From the NCBI GenBank assembly GCA_017550405.1, contig JAFZPH010000053.1, positions 1 through 64,000 of the forward strand: a stretch of 64,000 nt of DNA. Reading direction: 5' to 3'. Source of the stretch: Bacteroidales bacterium (GTDB lineage Bacteria > Bacteroidota > Bacteroidia > Bacteroidales > P3). Shown piece by piece: positions 32,618 through 41,016 of the stretch. Under the pieces are notes generated by a model that was given only the letters and a program-made list of their open reading frames with translations, was not told the DNA's origin and ran no database searches. The translations under genes were made by a program, and so were the position numbers. The stretch's first letter is position 1. Every line of letters starts with the position of its first letter.

Positions 32618-33538
32618 ATGACTAACATGATTTTGACTGCAGTGCTGGTGCTTGGCGCGATAGGTGTCATCTTTGCCATAGTGCTGTATTTTGTCGCCCA
32701 AAAGTTCAAAGTTTTAGAAGATCCGCTGATTGACGAGGTGGCCGAGGTGCTGCCCGGAGCCAACTGCGGAGGATGCGGAAAAGCCGGCTGCCGCGCCATG
32801 GCCGAAGCCTTTGTGAAACAAGGCAACATGGACGGGCTGAAATGCCCCGCCGGAGGCGAGGAAGTGGCCAAGAAGGTGGCCGCCCTGCTGGGTTGCACCC
32901 CCGAGGTGTCCGACCCCATGGTGGCAGTGGTGCGCTGCAACGGAAGCTGTGCCAACGCCGTGGCCAAGAACAATTACGACGGCCTGAAGGACTGCGCTTT
33001 CGCCAACAGCGTGTATGCCGGCGAGAGCGGATGTGTGTTCGGGTGCCTGGGGCTTGGCAACTGCGCCAACGCATGCCAGTTCGGAGCCCTTAGCATCGAC
33101 CCCGAGACGGGGCTGCCCGTGGTGGACGAAGAGAAGTGCACCGCCTGCGGAGCCTGCGTCAAGGCCTGCCCGCGCGGCATCATCGAGCTGCGCAAGAAAG
33201 GCGTGAAAAACCGCCGCGTGTATGTCGCCTGCCGCAACAAGGAGAAGGGCGCCGCCGCACGCAAGGCATGCTCCGCCGCCTGCATAGGCTGCGGCAAGTG
33301 CGAGAAGACCTGCCCCTTCGGAGCCATCAAGGTAGAGAACAATCTGGCATATATCGACTTTAACCTGTGCCGCCTGTGCCGCAAGTGTGTGGCCGAATGC
33401 CCCACGGGAGCCATCCACGCCGTCAACTTCCCGCCGCTGCCCCCGAAGAAGGAGACCCCGGCCGAGAATGCCCCGGCCCCTGCCCCCGCCCCCGCCCCGA
33501 CGGCAACACCCACACCGGCCGCCGCACCCGCCGTGTAA
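32618..33538 (+). CDS. rnfB: Rnf complex iron-sulfur subunit RnfB
   Basis: 306 residues. An N-terminal membrane helix (AVLVLGAIGVIFAIVLYFVA) precedes the RnfB Fe-S domain with GANCGGCGKAGC near residue 49. Several ferredoxin-like motifs follow: CVFGCLGLGNCANAC, CTACGACVKACP, ACIGCGKCEKTCP, CRLCRKCVAECP. RnfB accepts electrons from ferredoxin and passes them into the membrane complex. The C-terminal ~35 residues are a Pro/Ala tail (APAPAPAPTATPTP), variable among Rnf proteins and probably unstructured. First gene of rnfBCDGE. Confidence 0.96.
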   Translation: MTNMILTAVLVLGAIGVIFAIVLYFVAQKFKVLEDPLIDEVAEVLPGANCGGCGKAGCRAMAEAFVKQGNMDGLKCPAGGEEVAKKVAALLGCTPEVSDPMVAVVRCNGSCANAVAKNNYDGLKDCAFANSVYAGESGCVFGCLGLGNCANACQFGALSIDPETGLPVVDEEKCTACGACVKACPRGIIELRKKGVKNRRVYVACRNKEKGAAARKACSAACIGCGKCEKTCPFGAIKVENNLAYIDFNLCRLCRKCVAECPTGAIHAVNFPPLPPKKETPAENAPAPAPAPAPTATPTPAAAPAV

Positions 33539-33585
33539 CACACTAACCGAACATCTGGAACAACACAACAAAAGAATCCGAAAAG

Positions 33586-34914
33586 ATGAAGACATTCAAA
33601 ATGGGTGGTGTCCACCCGGAAGAGAACAAGATATCCACCAACGCCGTCATTGAGCAGATGCCCCTGCCCAAACAGGTGGCCGTGTTAATGAACCAGCACC
33701 TCGGCGCCCCCGCCACACCCATCGTGGCCAAAGGCGACAAGGTGAAGGTGGGACAACTGATTGCCGAAGCGCAGGCGTTCATGTGCGCCAACATCCACTC
33801 GCCCGTGAGCGGCACGGTGAACAAAATCGACGTGTGCAAGGACATGGTCGGCCTGCCCAAGACCGCCATCTACATCGATGTGGAGGGGGACGAATGGATG
33901 GAGACCATCGACCGCACACCCGACATCAAACGCGAATGCACCCTCGAGCCCAAGGAGATTGTGGCCAAACTGAAAGAGATGGGCATCGTGGGTCTGGGCG
34001 GCGCCACTTTCCCCGCACACATCAAATACAGTGTGCCCGAAGGCAAGAAGGCCGAATATCTGATTATCAACGCCGCCGAGTGCGAGCCATACCTCACCTC
34101 CGACCACCGCGTGATGATGGAGCACCCCGAGGAGATATGCATCGGTGTGAGCCTGCTGCGCAAGGCGCTGGGCGTCCCCAATGCCTATATCGGCATCGAG
34201 AGCAACAAGCCCGAGCCCATCCGCGTGATGACCGAGGCCGCCAAGAAATTCGAAGGCATCATCGTCGAGCCGCTGATTGTGAAATACCCGCAGGGAGCCG
34301 AAAAGCAACTCATCAACGCCATCACCGGGCGCAAGGTGCCCAGCGGCAAGCTGCCCATCGACGTGGGTTGCGTGGTGAGCAATATCGGCACCACTTTCGC
34401 CGTGTATGAAGCCATCCAGAAGAACAAGCCCCTTATCGAGAACATCCTCACGGTGACGGGCAAAAAGCTGCCCAGCCAGCACAACTACCAGTGCCGCATA
34501 GGCATCACCTACAACGACATTATCAAGCACGCCCTCGGCAGCCTGCCCGAGACCACGGGCAAGGTGATTAGCGGCGGCACCATGATGGGCAAGGCCGTCA
34601 GCAACCTCGACGCCCCGACCACCAAGGGCGCAAGCAGTGTGCTGGTGATGGACGAGGAGGAGTCGCGCCGCCGCCCAGAGACCAACTGCATACGCTGCGG
34701 CAAGTGCATCAACGCCTGCCCCATGGGGCTGGAGCCTTACCTGTTCTCGGCCCTGGTCAAGAACAACCGCATCGAGGAGGCACAGGCACACAACATCCTG
34801 GACTGCATCGAATGCGGATGCTGCTTCTTCAGCTGCCCCGCCAACAAACCCCTTACCGACGAAATACGACTCGGCAAAAACAAGGTGCGCGCCATGATGG
34901 CTGCAAAAAAATAA
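33586..34914 (+). CDS. rnfC: Rnf complex subunit RnfC
   Basis: 442 residues. The N-terminal barrel-sandwich segment (PATPIVAKGDKVKVGQLIAEA) is followed by the flavin/NADH-binding Rossmann-like domain with GLGGATFPAHIKY and INAAECEPYLTSDHRVMME, and two 4Fe-4S motifs at the C-terminus (CIRCGKCINACP, CIECGCCFFSCP). RnfC is the NADH-oxidising/reducing subunit, on the cytoplasmic face. Size matches bacterial RnfC without the long extension seen in E. coli. Confidence 0.96.
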   Translation: MKTFKMGGVHPEENKISTNAVIEQMPLPKQVAVLMNQHLGAPATPIVAKGDKVKVGQLIAEAQAFMCANIHSPVSGTVNKIDVCKDMVGLPKTAIYIDVEGDEWMETIDRTPDIKRECTLEPKEIVAKLKEMGIVGLGGATFPAHIKYSVPEGKKAEYLIINAAECEPYLTSDHRVMMEHPEEICIGVSLLRKALGVPNAYIGIESNKPEPIRVMTEAAKKFEGIIVEPLIVKYPQGAEKQLINAITGRKVPSGKLPIDVGCVVSNIGTTFAVYEAIQKNKPLIENILTVTGKKLPSQHNYQCRIGITYNDIIKHALGSLPETTGKVISGGTMMGKAVSNLDAPTTKGASSVLVMDEEESRRRPETNCIRCGKCINACPMGLEPYLFSALVKNNRIEEAQAHNILDCIECGCCFFSCPANKPLTDEIRLGKNKVRAMMAAKK

Positions 34915-34958
34915 CAAGACTATCTATTATTTAAGGAACTATAATATATTATTACGAT

Positions 34959-35951
34959 ATGAATCTATTGAAGATATCCGGTTCACCGCACGTCCACAGC
35001 GACGAATCGACCAAGAAAATCATGTGGCTCGTCAATCTGGCCTTGGTGCCCATGCTGCTCACCGGCATTGCGTACTTCGGTCTGAACGCCTTGCTCATCA
35101 GCATTGTGTCGGTGGCCTGCTGCTGCCTGTTCCAATGGCTGATTGAGAAATTCATCATGAAAGTGCCCACAACAGTGTGCGACGGCTCGGCCATCGTGAC
35201 GGGTCTGCTGCTTGCCTTCAACGTGCCTGCCACAGCCGAGATGATATGGATGGTGGCCATCGGTGCCCTGGTGGCTATCGGCGTGGGCAAGATGACTTTC
35301 GGCGGGTTGGGAAAGAACCCCTTCAACCCCGCTTTGGTGGGACGAGTGTTTATGCTCATCTCCTTCCCTGTACAGATGACCACGTGGCCCACGGTGGGCA
35401 AATGGTTCCCCATGAGCTTCGACACCGTCAGCGGCGCCACTCCCCTGGGTCTGATTAAAGAGGGAGTGAAAAACGGACAGAGCCTCAGCGAGGTGCTTGC
35501 GGCACCCGACATGCCGTCGCTGTGCGACATATTCCTTGGCCACATGGGCGGATCGCTGGGCGAGGTAAGCGCCATTGCCATCCTTATCGGCGCCATCTAC
35601 CTGCTGTGCCGCAAAGTTATCAGCTGGCATATCCCGGTGGCCTTTATCGGCACCGCCTTTATCTTCAGTGGCATCCTGTGGCTTGCCGACCCCACACAGT
35701 TTATCGACCCGTTGACTACCATCCTCACCGGCGGTATCATGCTCGGCGCCTGCTTCATGGCTACCGACATGGTGACCTCGCCCATGGCCAAGAGCGGCCA
35801 GTTGGTGTTTGGTGTGGGCTGTGGCCTGCTCACCATCATCATCCGCAACTGGGGCGCATACCCCGAGGGTGTCAGTTTCGCCATCCTGCTGATGAACTCC
35901 GTCACACCGCTTATCAACCGCTGGTGCAAACCCACACGTTTTGCTTGCTAA
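34959..35951 (+). CDS. rnfD: Rnf complex membrane subunit RnfD
   Basis: 330 residues with several membrane segments. FDTVSGATPLGLIK near residue 160 contains the threonine expected to carry covalent FMN in RnfD. The segment GGLGKNPFNPALVGRVFMLISFP and the late GGIMLGACFMATDMVTSP are family-typical. It conducts electrons through the membrane between RnfC/B and the flavin of RnfG. Confidence 0.95.
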   Translation: MNLLKISGSPHVHSDESTKKIMWLVNLALVPMLLTGIAYFGLNALLISIVSVACCCLFQWLIEKFIMKVPTTVCDGSAIVTGLLLAFNVPATAEMIWMVAIGALVAIGVGKMTFGGLGKNPFNPALVGRVFMLISFPVQMTTWPTVGKWFPMSFDTVSGATPLGLIKEGVKNGQSLSEVLAAPDMPSLCDIFLGHMGGSLGEVSAIAILIGAIYLLCRKVISWHIPVAFIGTAFIFSGILWLADPTQFIDPLTTILTGGIMLGACFMATDMVTSPMAKSGQLVFGVGCGLLTIIIRNWGAYPEGVSFAILLMNSVTPLINRWCKPTRFAC

Positions 35952-35986
35952 CATCATCGTATCAACGCTTAAACTATTGAACAATT

Positions 35987-36550
35987 ATGGCAAAGAAAGC
36001 ACAATCAACACTCATCAATATGCTGCTGTCGCTGACCATCATCGCCGTGGTGGCAGCCGCCGCACTGGCATTTGTAAGCTATGTGACAGCAGAGCCCATT
36101 GCCCAGGCCCAGAAGGCTAAGAAAGAATCGGCCATCAAGGCCGTGCTGCCGGCATTCGACCGCCTGGAAGAAACCTCCGTGGACGGAGCGGCCTGCACCA
36201 AGGCCTACAGCGCCGATGGACAGCTTGTGGGCATGGCCATTGAGGCCAGCACCGAAAAGGGCTTTGGCGGACATCTCGAGGCCATGGTGGGCTTCGACGC
36301 CGAAGGCAACATCTCGGGCTACCAGATACTGCAAACCGCCGAGACCCCCGGACTCGGCGCCAAAGCAGGCGAGTGGTTCCAGAAAGGCAACAAGGGCGAC
36401 GTGATAGGGAAGAACCCCTCCACGGGCCTGAAAGTGAAAAAGGACGGCGGCGAGGTGGATGCCATCAGCGGGTCGACCATCACTTCACGCGCATTCTGCG
36501 AACTGATTAACAATGCATATAACACATTCCAGAAAGGAGGGAACGAATAA
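35987..36550 (+). CDS. rnfG: Rnf complex FMN-binding subunit RnfG
   Basis: 187 residues: one N-terminal membrane helix and a periplasmic FMN-binding domain. GGHLEAMVGFDAEGNISGYQILQTAETPGLG is the family core, and AISGSTITSRAFCELI near residue 160 holds the S-x-T flavinylation site, where FMN is attached through a threonine. The stop codon overlaps the rnfE start (TAATG). Confidence 0.95.
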   Translation: MAKKAQSTLINMLLSLTIIAVVAAAALAFVSYVTAEPIAQAQKAKKESAIKAVLPAFDRLEETSVDGAACTKAYSADGQLVGMAIEASTEKGFGGHLEAMVGFDAEGNISGYQILQTAETPGLGAKAGEWFQKGNKGDVIGKNPSTGLKVKKDGGEVDAISGSTITSRAFCELINNAYNTFQKGGNE

Positions 36551-37131
36551 TGAAAGCTACCGACATTATTAAAAACGGACTAATCAAAGAGAACCCCACA
36601 TGGGTGCTGGTTCTGGGCATGTGCCCCACACTGGCCACCACCACGTCAGCCGTCAACGGCATGTGCATGGGTCTGGCCACAGCATTTGTGCTGACAATGT
36701 CGAACATCGTCATCTCGTTGCTCAAATCGTTGATTCCCGACAAGGTCCGTATCCCGTCATTCATCGTGGTGATAGCCACCTTTGTCACCATCGTGCAGCT
36801 GGTGATGCAGGCCTACCTGCCCGACCTATACGAAACTCTTGGTCTGTTCATCCCCCTGATTGTGGTGAACTGCATCGTGCTGGGACGTGCCGAAGCCTTT
36901 GCCTCAAAGAACAATGTGTGGCACTCGCTGCTCGACGGCCTGTTCATGGGTCTTGGTTTCACCTGGGCACTGACCTTGGTGGGCCTGGTGCGCGAATTGC
37001 TCGGTGCCGGAGCCGTTTTCGGACAGAGCATCATCGGTGGCAACGACGGCATGCTGCTCTTCATCCTTGCCCCCGGCGGCTTCCTTGTACTGGGATTTTT
37101 GATGGCTTTGGTCAAAAAAATTCATAAATAA
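36550..37131 (+). CDS. rnfE: Rnf complex membrane subunit RnfE
   Basis: 193 residues, several transmembrane helices. GLIKENPTWVLVLGMCPTLATTTSAVNGMCMGLATAFVL and IPLIVVNCIVLGRAEAFASK, the conserved RnfE/RnfA-type ion-channel signature, identify it; RGRAEAF is RnfE-like rather than RnfA-like. It is the last rnf gene found here. In the Bacteroidota order rnfBCDGEA, rnfA is expected next, but the sequence goes straight to the conserved element at 37143 and an unrelated secreted-protein gene. Confidence 0.95.
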   Translation: MKATDIIKNGLIKENPTWVLVLGMCPTLATTTSAVNGMCMGLATAFVLTMSNIVISLLKSLIPDKVRIPSFIVVIATFVTIVQLVMQAYLPDLYETLGLFIPLIVVNCIVLGRAEAFASKNNVWHSLLDGLFMGLGFTWALTLVGLVRELLGAGAVFGQSIIGGNDGMLLFILAPGGFLVLGFLMALVKKIHK

Positions 37132-37142
37132 TCTTAAATATA

Positions 37143-37195
37143 GTTAAATATTAGGTGTAGGGGGGTATCCAAAATGGACCCAACGACTCTATATA
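37143..37195 (+). promoter_or_regulatory. Conserved GGTATCC-N16-CTCTATATA element, copy 3
   Basis: GTTAAATATT at 37143-37152, GGTATCC at 37164-37170 and CTCTATATA at 37187-37195, again with 16 bases between the last two, starting AAAATG and ending GA. It starts 12 bases after the rnfE stop and ends 77 bases before the ATG at 37273. Confidence 0.65.
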
Positions 37196-37272
37196 GTAAG
37201 AAAGTTTTTTCACGGCACACAACACGCGAAGACTTTCGAGTAAGAATAATAAGAAAATAAAAAGAAACAGTC

Positions 37273-37722
37273 ATGAAAAAAATCGTTTTATTGGCAGTCG
37301 CATGCACATTGTTTGTAGCCTGGAGCTCCTCACTTCAGGCCCAAAGCTGTGAAGACATCCTGAGACCTTTCTACTTGTTGAACAATATCGACCCCGAAGA
37401 GTACCCCGAGGGTAAGGCAGATTATAGATGCCAGTTTGCGCGGACGGCTTTCTATATGTGCGACAAGATACCGGAGGGAGCTCCAGTATACAACATCAGT
37501 GAGGTGAGAGACTTGATAGCAAATAGGTATCTTGACGCCAATTTCATAGTCAATCTTGAGGAGATGAGTTACTACGCCTATAATTTCCTTGATTTTCAGC
37601 TGAAGAACGACAAGCGCACGGTCTACTTCCGCCTGAACAACAACAAATTCAAGTACTTGGCAGTACGGTCGATGATTGAGATGTACGACCGTACCGACCA
37701 TCCCGAACGCTATGGCCGATAA
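37273..37722 (+). CDS. Small secreted protein of unknown function
   Basis: 149 residues with a signal peptide (MKKIVLLAVACTLFVAWSSSLQAQ). The mature ~125 residues, opening with SCEDILRPFYLLNNIDPEEYPEGKADYRCQFA, have two early cysteines that could form a disulfide and contain no recognised domain. It precedes the 1081-residue PKD protein by 48 bases and shares its promoter element with other secreted proteins, so it is probably part of this surface locus. No sorting domain is present, so it is likely periplasmic. Confidence 0.7.
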   Translation: MKKIVLLAVACTLFVAWSSSLQAQSCEDILRPFYLLNNIDPEEYPEGKADYRCQFARTAFYMCDKIPEGAPVYNISEVRDLIANRYLDANFIVNLEEMSYYAYNFLDFQLKNDKRTVYFRLNNNKFKYLAVRSMIEMYDRTDHPERYGR

Positions 37723-37770
37723 CGCCTGATCATACCGAACGAGATATATAACATATAAAATCATACAATC

Positions 37771-40700
37771 ATGAAACGGATTATATTAATATTAGCACTC
37801 ATTTGCCTTGCAGGATGCGTCAACCTTTATGCACAGGAAGGTGTGACACCTGTCAATCTGGATGCTTCAACCAATGGCGACACCATTGACGGCGTAAGTC
37901 CTCAGTCCACATACCTATATGACGACGGAGGTCCTGCTGCCGGCGGCAATCCGGGTTACTACAATGGAGGCCATGACTATATTATTCACGTCACTGGAGA
38001 CTGTGAGAGTTTAGATTCATTGAATCACTTGACGGTTGTTATCAAGGAATATGACATTCTCTGCCACGATACCCTGTACATATACGATGGCGCCTCTGTC
38101 AACTCTCCTTTGCTGACGAAACTCAACAATTGCTATGCAAGTAACACCAACTCGGCTTACTCTATTTCCTCCACCAACACCGATAAAATGCTCACTATCC
38201 GGTTCCGTTCGACAATCGACACGACCAATAGTGCCAAGGGATTCCACTTGGTGTTCCAATGCCAGCGAGCGTGCGAGAAAGTGGTAGCATACATCGAAAA
38301 CCAGTTCGAGAGGACAGACATGCGTGGCAACGTCATATCCTCGTTGAAGACGAAACAGGTTCCAGACCAATTCGACACTCTTTTTGTGAAAGACACTGTG
38401 ACTGTGTATGACACGGTATGGGACGACACCAACCATATCACGTTCCACACCATACCGCGCGACTCCATCTTCAATACCGACAGCGTAATCAGGGTGGATA
38501 CCATCTCGTGGGTCGAGGGTGCCCTCATTTGCCAAGGACAGGGTATCATCTTCCATGGCCACGGCACCTATACCAACAACACCGGCTGGTATACTCCTCA
38601 CGACACCTCGTCGATATTCAACTGGAATTTCACCATCGACACACTAAACGAACGAGGGATGACAGCGCCATTCTTCAACGGGTACAGGCAAGTGGACTGC
38701 TATGATGTCACCCTAGTCATTGAAGATGAGAACGGATGCACATCCAACAACCTACCAAAGATTCAAGTGCGTATAGCACAGAACCCAATCAAGACAATCT
38801 ATGATTTAACGCCTGTATGCTCCGCCGACTCGCTGACAGTGAGCGTAGGTTACGACGGCGACAATGGAACCTTGACCCTGAAAAAGATTGAACAGATAAC
38901 GAGAAAGAGTAAGGTTAACCAAGTCAGAACCTTTATCCCCGACGGACCGCGGTGTAGTAAACCATGCTATGATGCACCTGTCACCTTTAACGAATTCGGT
39001 TCGAAAAAAGTGACCTCTGCAGCCGACATCTGTTCAATCTGCGTGAGATATGAGCACTCATACATGGGTGACTACGAGTTGAGCATCATCTGCCCCATAT
39101 ACGACGAACTCGACCCCACAGGACCCGGTAAAGCAGTCTTGAAATACAAAGAGGCACCTTCATTCCCCATTCCTGATGGAACTGCTGGCGGTGGTTTTAA
39201 ATACACCGGTGTACCTTATCAAATCGGCGGCGACGATGCCGCAGACCACATGAGCGGCCCTGGCTGTGGCGGCGAAAACTGCGACTCGGCTGACAACCCC
39301 TACGGCAAAGGCTTCAACTACTGCTTCTCCCGCAATGAGAGCTACACACTCGTGGACGGTTCACCCGCTGACATTTCTCCCATCCCCCAAGGCTGCGGTC
39401 TCGCTTCTCCAAACAACATGTCTTCATACACGTATAATCAACATGCTATTCCCGCAGGATACTGCAAAGCCGGACAATATGCTGGCCCTGTGACTGTCAA
39501 CACCAAAGACTCGAGCGACTACATCAACCAATCGAACTACTACGTACCCGCCAGCGACTTCCATGAGCTCATCGGCTGCCCCCTTGACGGTACATGGCAG
39601 ATTAAACTCTGTGACTATTGGGCAATTGACAATGGCTGGGTGTTCAGTTGGGGTATGGACATCTGCGGCGTGAGCGCCGGCGGCGGCTGCCACTATCAAG
39701 TGGGCATCGACTCCGTGGTATGGCACCCCGACACCAACTATGACACCGATTTCCGCGACGGTCTCTACCGTGGTCTGCAAATCAACAAGAGGATCGGCAA
39801 TGCCTCCACTGCCTACATTAAGTCTCCCGATACCAGCGGCGACTTCCGTATCCTCCTGCACATCTACGACGAATTCGGCTGCCGTTGGGACACTGTCACC
39901 CATATCTCAACAGTATACACGCCTACACCGCGCCTTGGCAACGACACCATCCTCTGCGGTGTGAATACCATAAATCTTGATGCACGCGATATCCACACCA
40001 CACCAGGTATCTCCACATTCCAATGGGAACCCACAGGCGACACTGCTGGCATCATCGAAACGGTCAAGGGTGTATACAAGACGACAACTTATGTAGTACA
40101 GGCCATCAACACCGACAAAGGAACCTCCTGCCCGTCGCGTGACACGATTGTGGTGCATGTCAACCCGCAGCCTGTACCCAGTTTCGACCCCGGCATCTAT
40201 CCTCTTGAAGGCTGCGAACCCTTCACCATCAACATCAACAACACAACGACCTACGGCGATAAATACCGCTGGGTATTCGGCGACGGCTCCTACTCCACGC
40301 TCCGCGACCCCAGCCACTCATACAAGGCAGGTACCTACGACCTCAAATACTATGTCGAGAGCGACAAGGGTTGCAAAGACTCCCTCATCTTCATCGACCT
40401 TATCACCGTACACCCCAGTCCCCAAGCCTCCTTCACATGGGATCCTGTCTATGTCAATACCGAGCATCCTACCATCACTCTGAAAAACACCACTACTCCC
40501 GACGACGGCTCGAACACCTACTTCTGGGAAATCCAGTACGACAAAGACAGACCCTACTCATTCCATACCCTGACTGAAACCAGTCCCACATTCGAATGGA
40601 CAGCCAACGAAGGCGAAGACCTGGCAGGCAGCTATGCCATCCGTCTCATCGCCCGTTCCGACAACCGAGGCCCCAGCGGTCGACTGATACAATGCATCGA

Positions 40701-41016
40701 CACCGTTGAGAACAATATCATCATCATCAACGACATGCTGAGATTCCCCTCGGTAATCACTCCCAACGGCGATGGCATCAACGACATCTTCATCATCGAG
40801 AATCTTGTTGAAGGCTTGGCCTATCCTATCAACACACTTGACATCTACGACAAATGGGGCTCTAGGGTCTTCCACGCCACCAACATCAGCAGTAGAGACC
40901 AATTCTGGGATCCGTCCCGCAACAATGTCCCTGCCGGCACCTACTTCTACCGTTTCAGCGGCAAAGGATACAAAGGCAATATAGAGCATAACGGTGTCAT
41001 CGAAGTCATTAAATAG
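37771..41016 (+). CDS. Large secreted PKD protein with T9SS type B (gliding-motility-type) C-terminal domain
   Basis: 1081 residues with a lipoprotein-like or Sec signal (MKRIILILALICLAGCVNLYAQ). Residues ~30-165 resemble a CUB-type domain (HDYIIHVTGDCESLDSLNHLTVVIKEYDILCHDTLYIYDGAS). Residues ~405-640 contain P-domain-like sequence (GTWQIKLCDYWAIDNGWVFSWGMDI), ~800-900 a PKD domain (YRWVFGDGSYSTLRDPSHSYKAGTYDLKYYV), and ~990-1081 the type B sorting domain (SVITPNGDGINDIFII ... GIEVIK-type end). Type B substrates are exported by T9SS. The same run of genes encodes two more large surface proteins. Ligand is unknown. Confidence 0.88.
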   Translation: MKRIILILALICLAGCVNLYAQEGVTPVNLDASTNGDTIDGVSPQSTYLYDDGGPAAGGNPGYYNGGHDYIIHVTGDCESLDSLNHLTVVIKEYDILCHDTLYIYDGASVNSPLLTKLNNCYASNTNSAYSISSTNTDKMLTIRFRSTIDTTNSAKGFHLVFQCQRACEKVVAYIENQFERTDMRGNVISSLKTKQVPDQFDTLFVKDTVTVYDTVWDDTNHITFHTIPRDSIFNTDSVIRVDTISWVEGALICQGQGIIFHGHGTYTNNTGWYTPHDTSSIFNWNFTIDTLNERGMTAPFFNGYRQVDCYDVTLVIEDENGCTSNNLPKIQVRIAQNPIKTIYDLTPVCSADSLTVSVGYDGDNGTLTLKKIEQITRKSKVNQVRTFIPDGPRCSKPCYDAPVTFNEFGSKKVTSAADICSICVRYEHSYMGDYELSIICPIYDELDPTGPGKAVLKYKEAPSFPIPDGTAGGGFKYTGVPYQIGGDDAADHMSGPGCGGENCDSADNPYGKGFNYCFSRNESYTLVDGSPADISPIPQGCGLASPNNMSSYTYNQHAIPAGYCKAGQYAGPVTVNTKDSSDYINQSNYYVPASDFHELIGCPLDGTWQIKLCDYWAIDNGWVFSWGMDICGVSAGGGCHYQVGIDSVVWHPDTNYDTDFRDGLYRGLQINKRIGNASTAYIKSPDTSGDFRILLHIYDEFGCRWDTVTHISTVYTPTPRLGNDTILCGVNTINLDARDIHTTPGISTFQWEPTGDTAGIIETVKGVYKTTTYVVQAINTDKGTSCPSRDTIVVHVNPQPVPSFDPGIYPLEGCEPFTININNTTTYGDKYRWVFGDGSYSTLRDPSHSYKAGTYDLKYYVESDKGCKDSLIFIDLITVHPSPQASFTWDPVYVNTEHPTITLKNTTTPDDGSNTYFWEIQYDKDRPYSFHTLTETSPTFEWTANEGEDLAGSYAIRLIARSDNRGPSGRLIQCIDTVENNIIIINDMLRFPSVITPNGDGINDIFIIENLVEGLAYPINTLDIYDKWGSRVFHATNISSRDQFWDPSRNNVPAGTYFYRFSGKGYKGNIEHNGVIEVIK

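Noticed and set aside
33685..34917. A 410-residue minus-strand open frame opposite rnfC
   Set aside because: RnfC on the plus strand has Fe-S motifs and family sequence; the antisense frame has low-complexity Leu/Ala/His composition.
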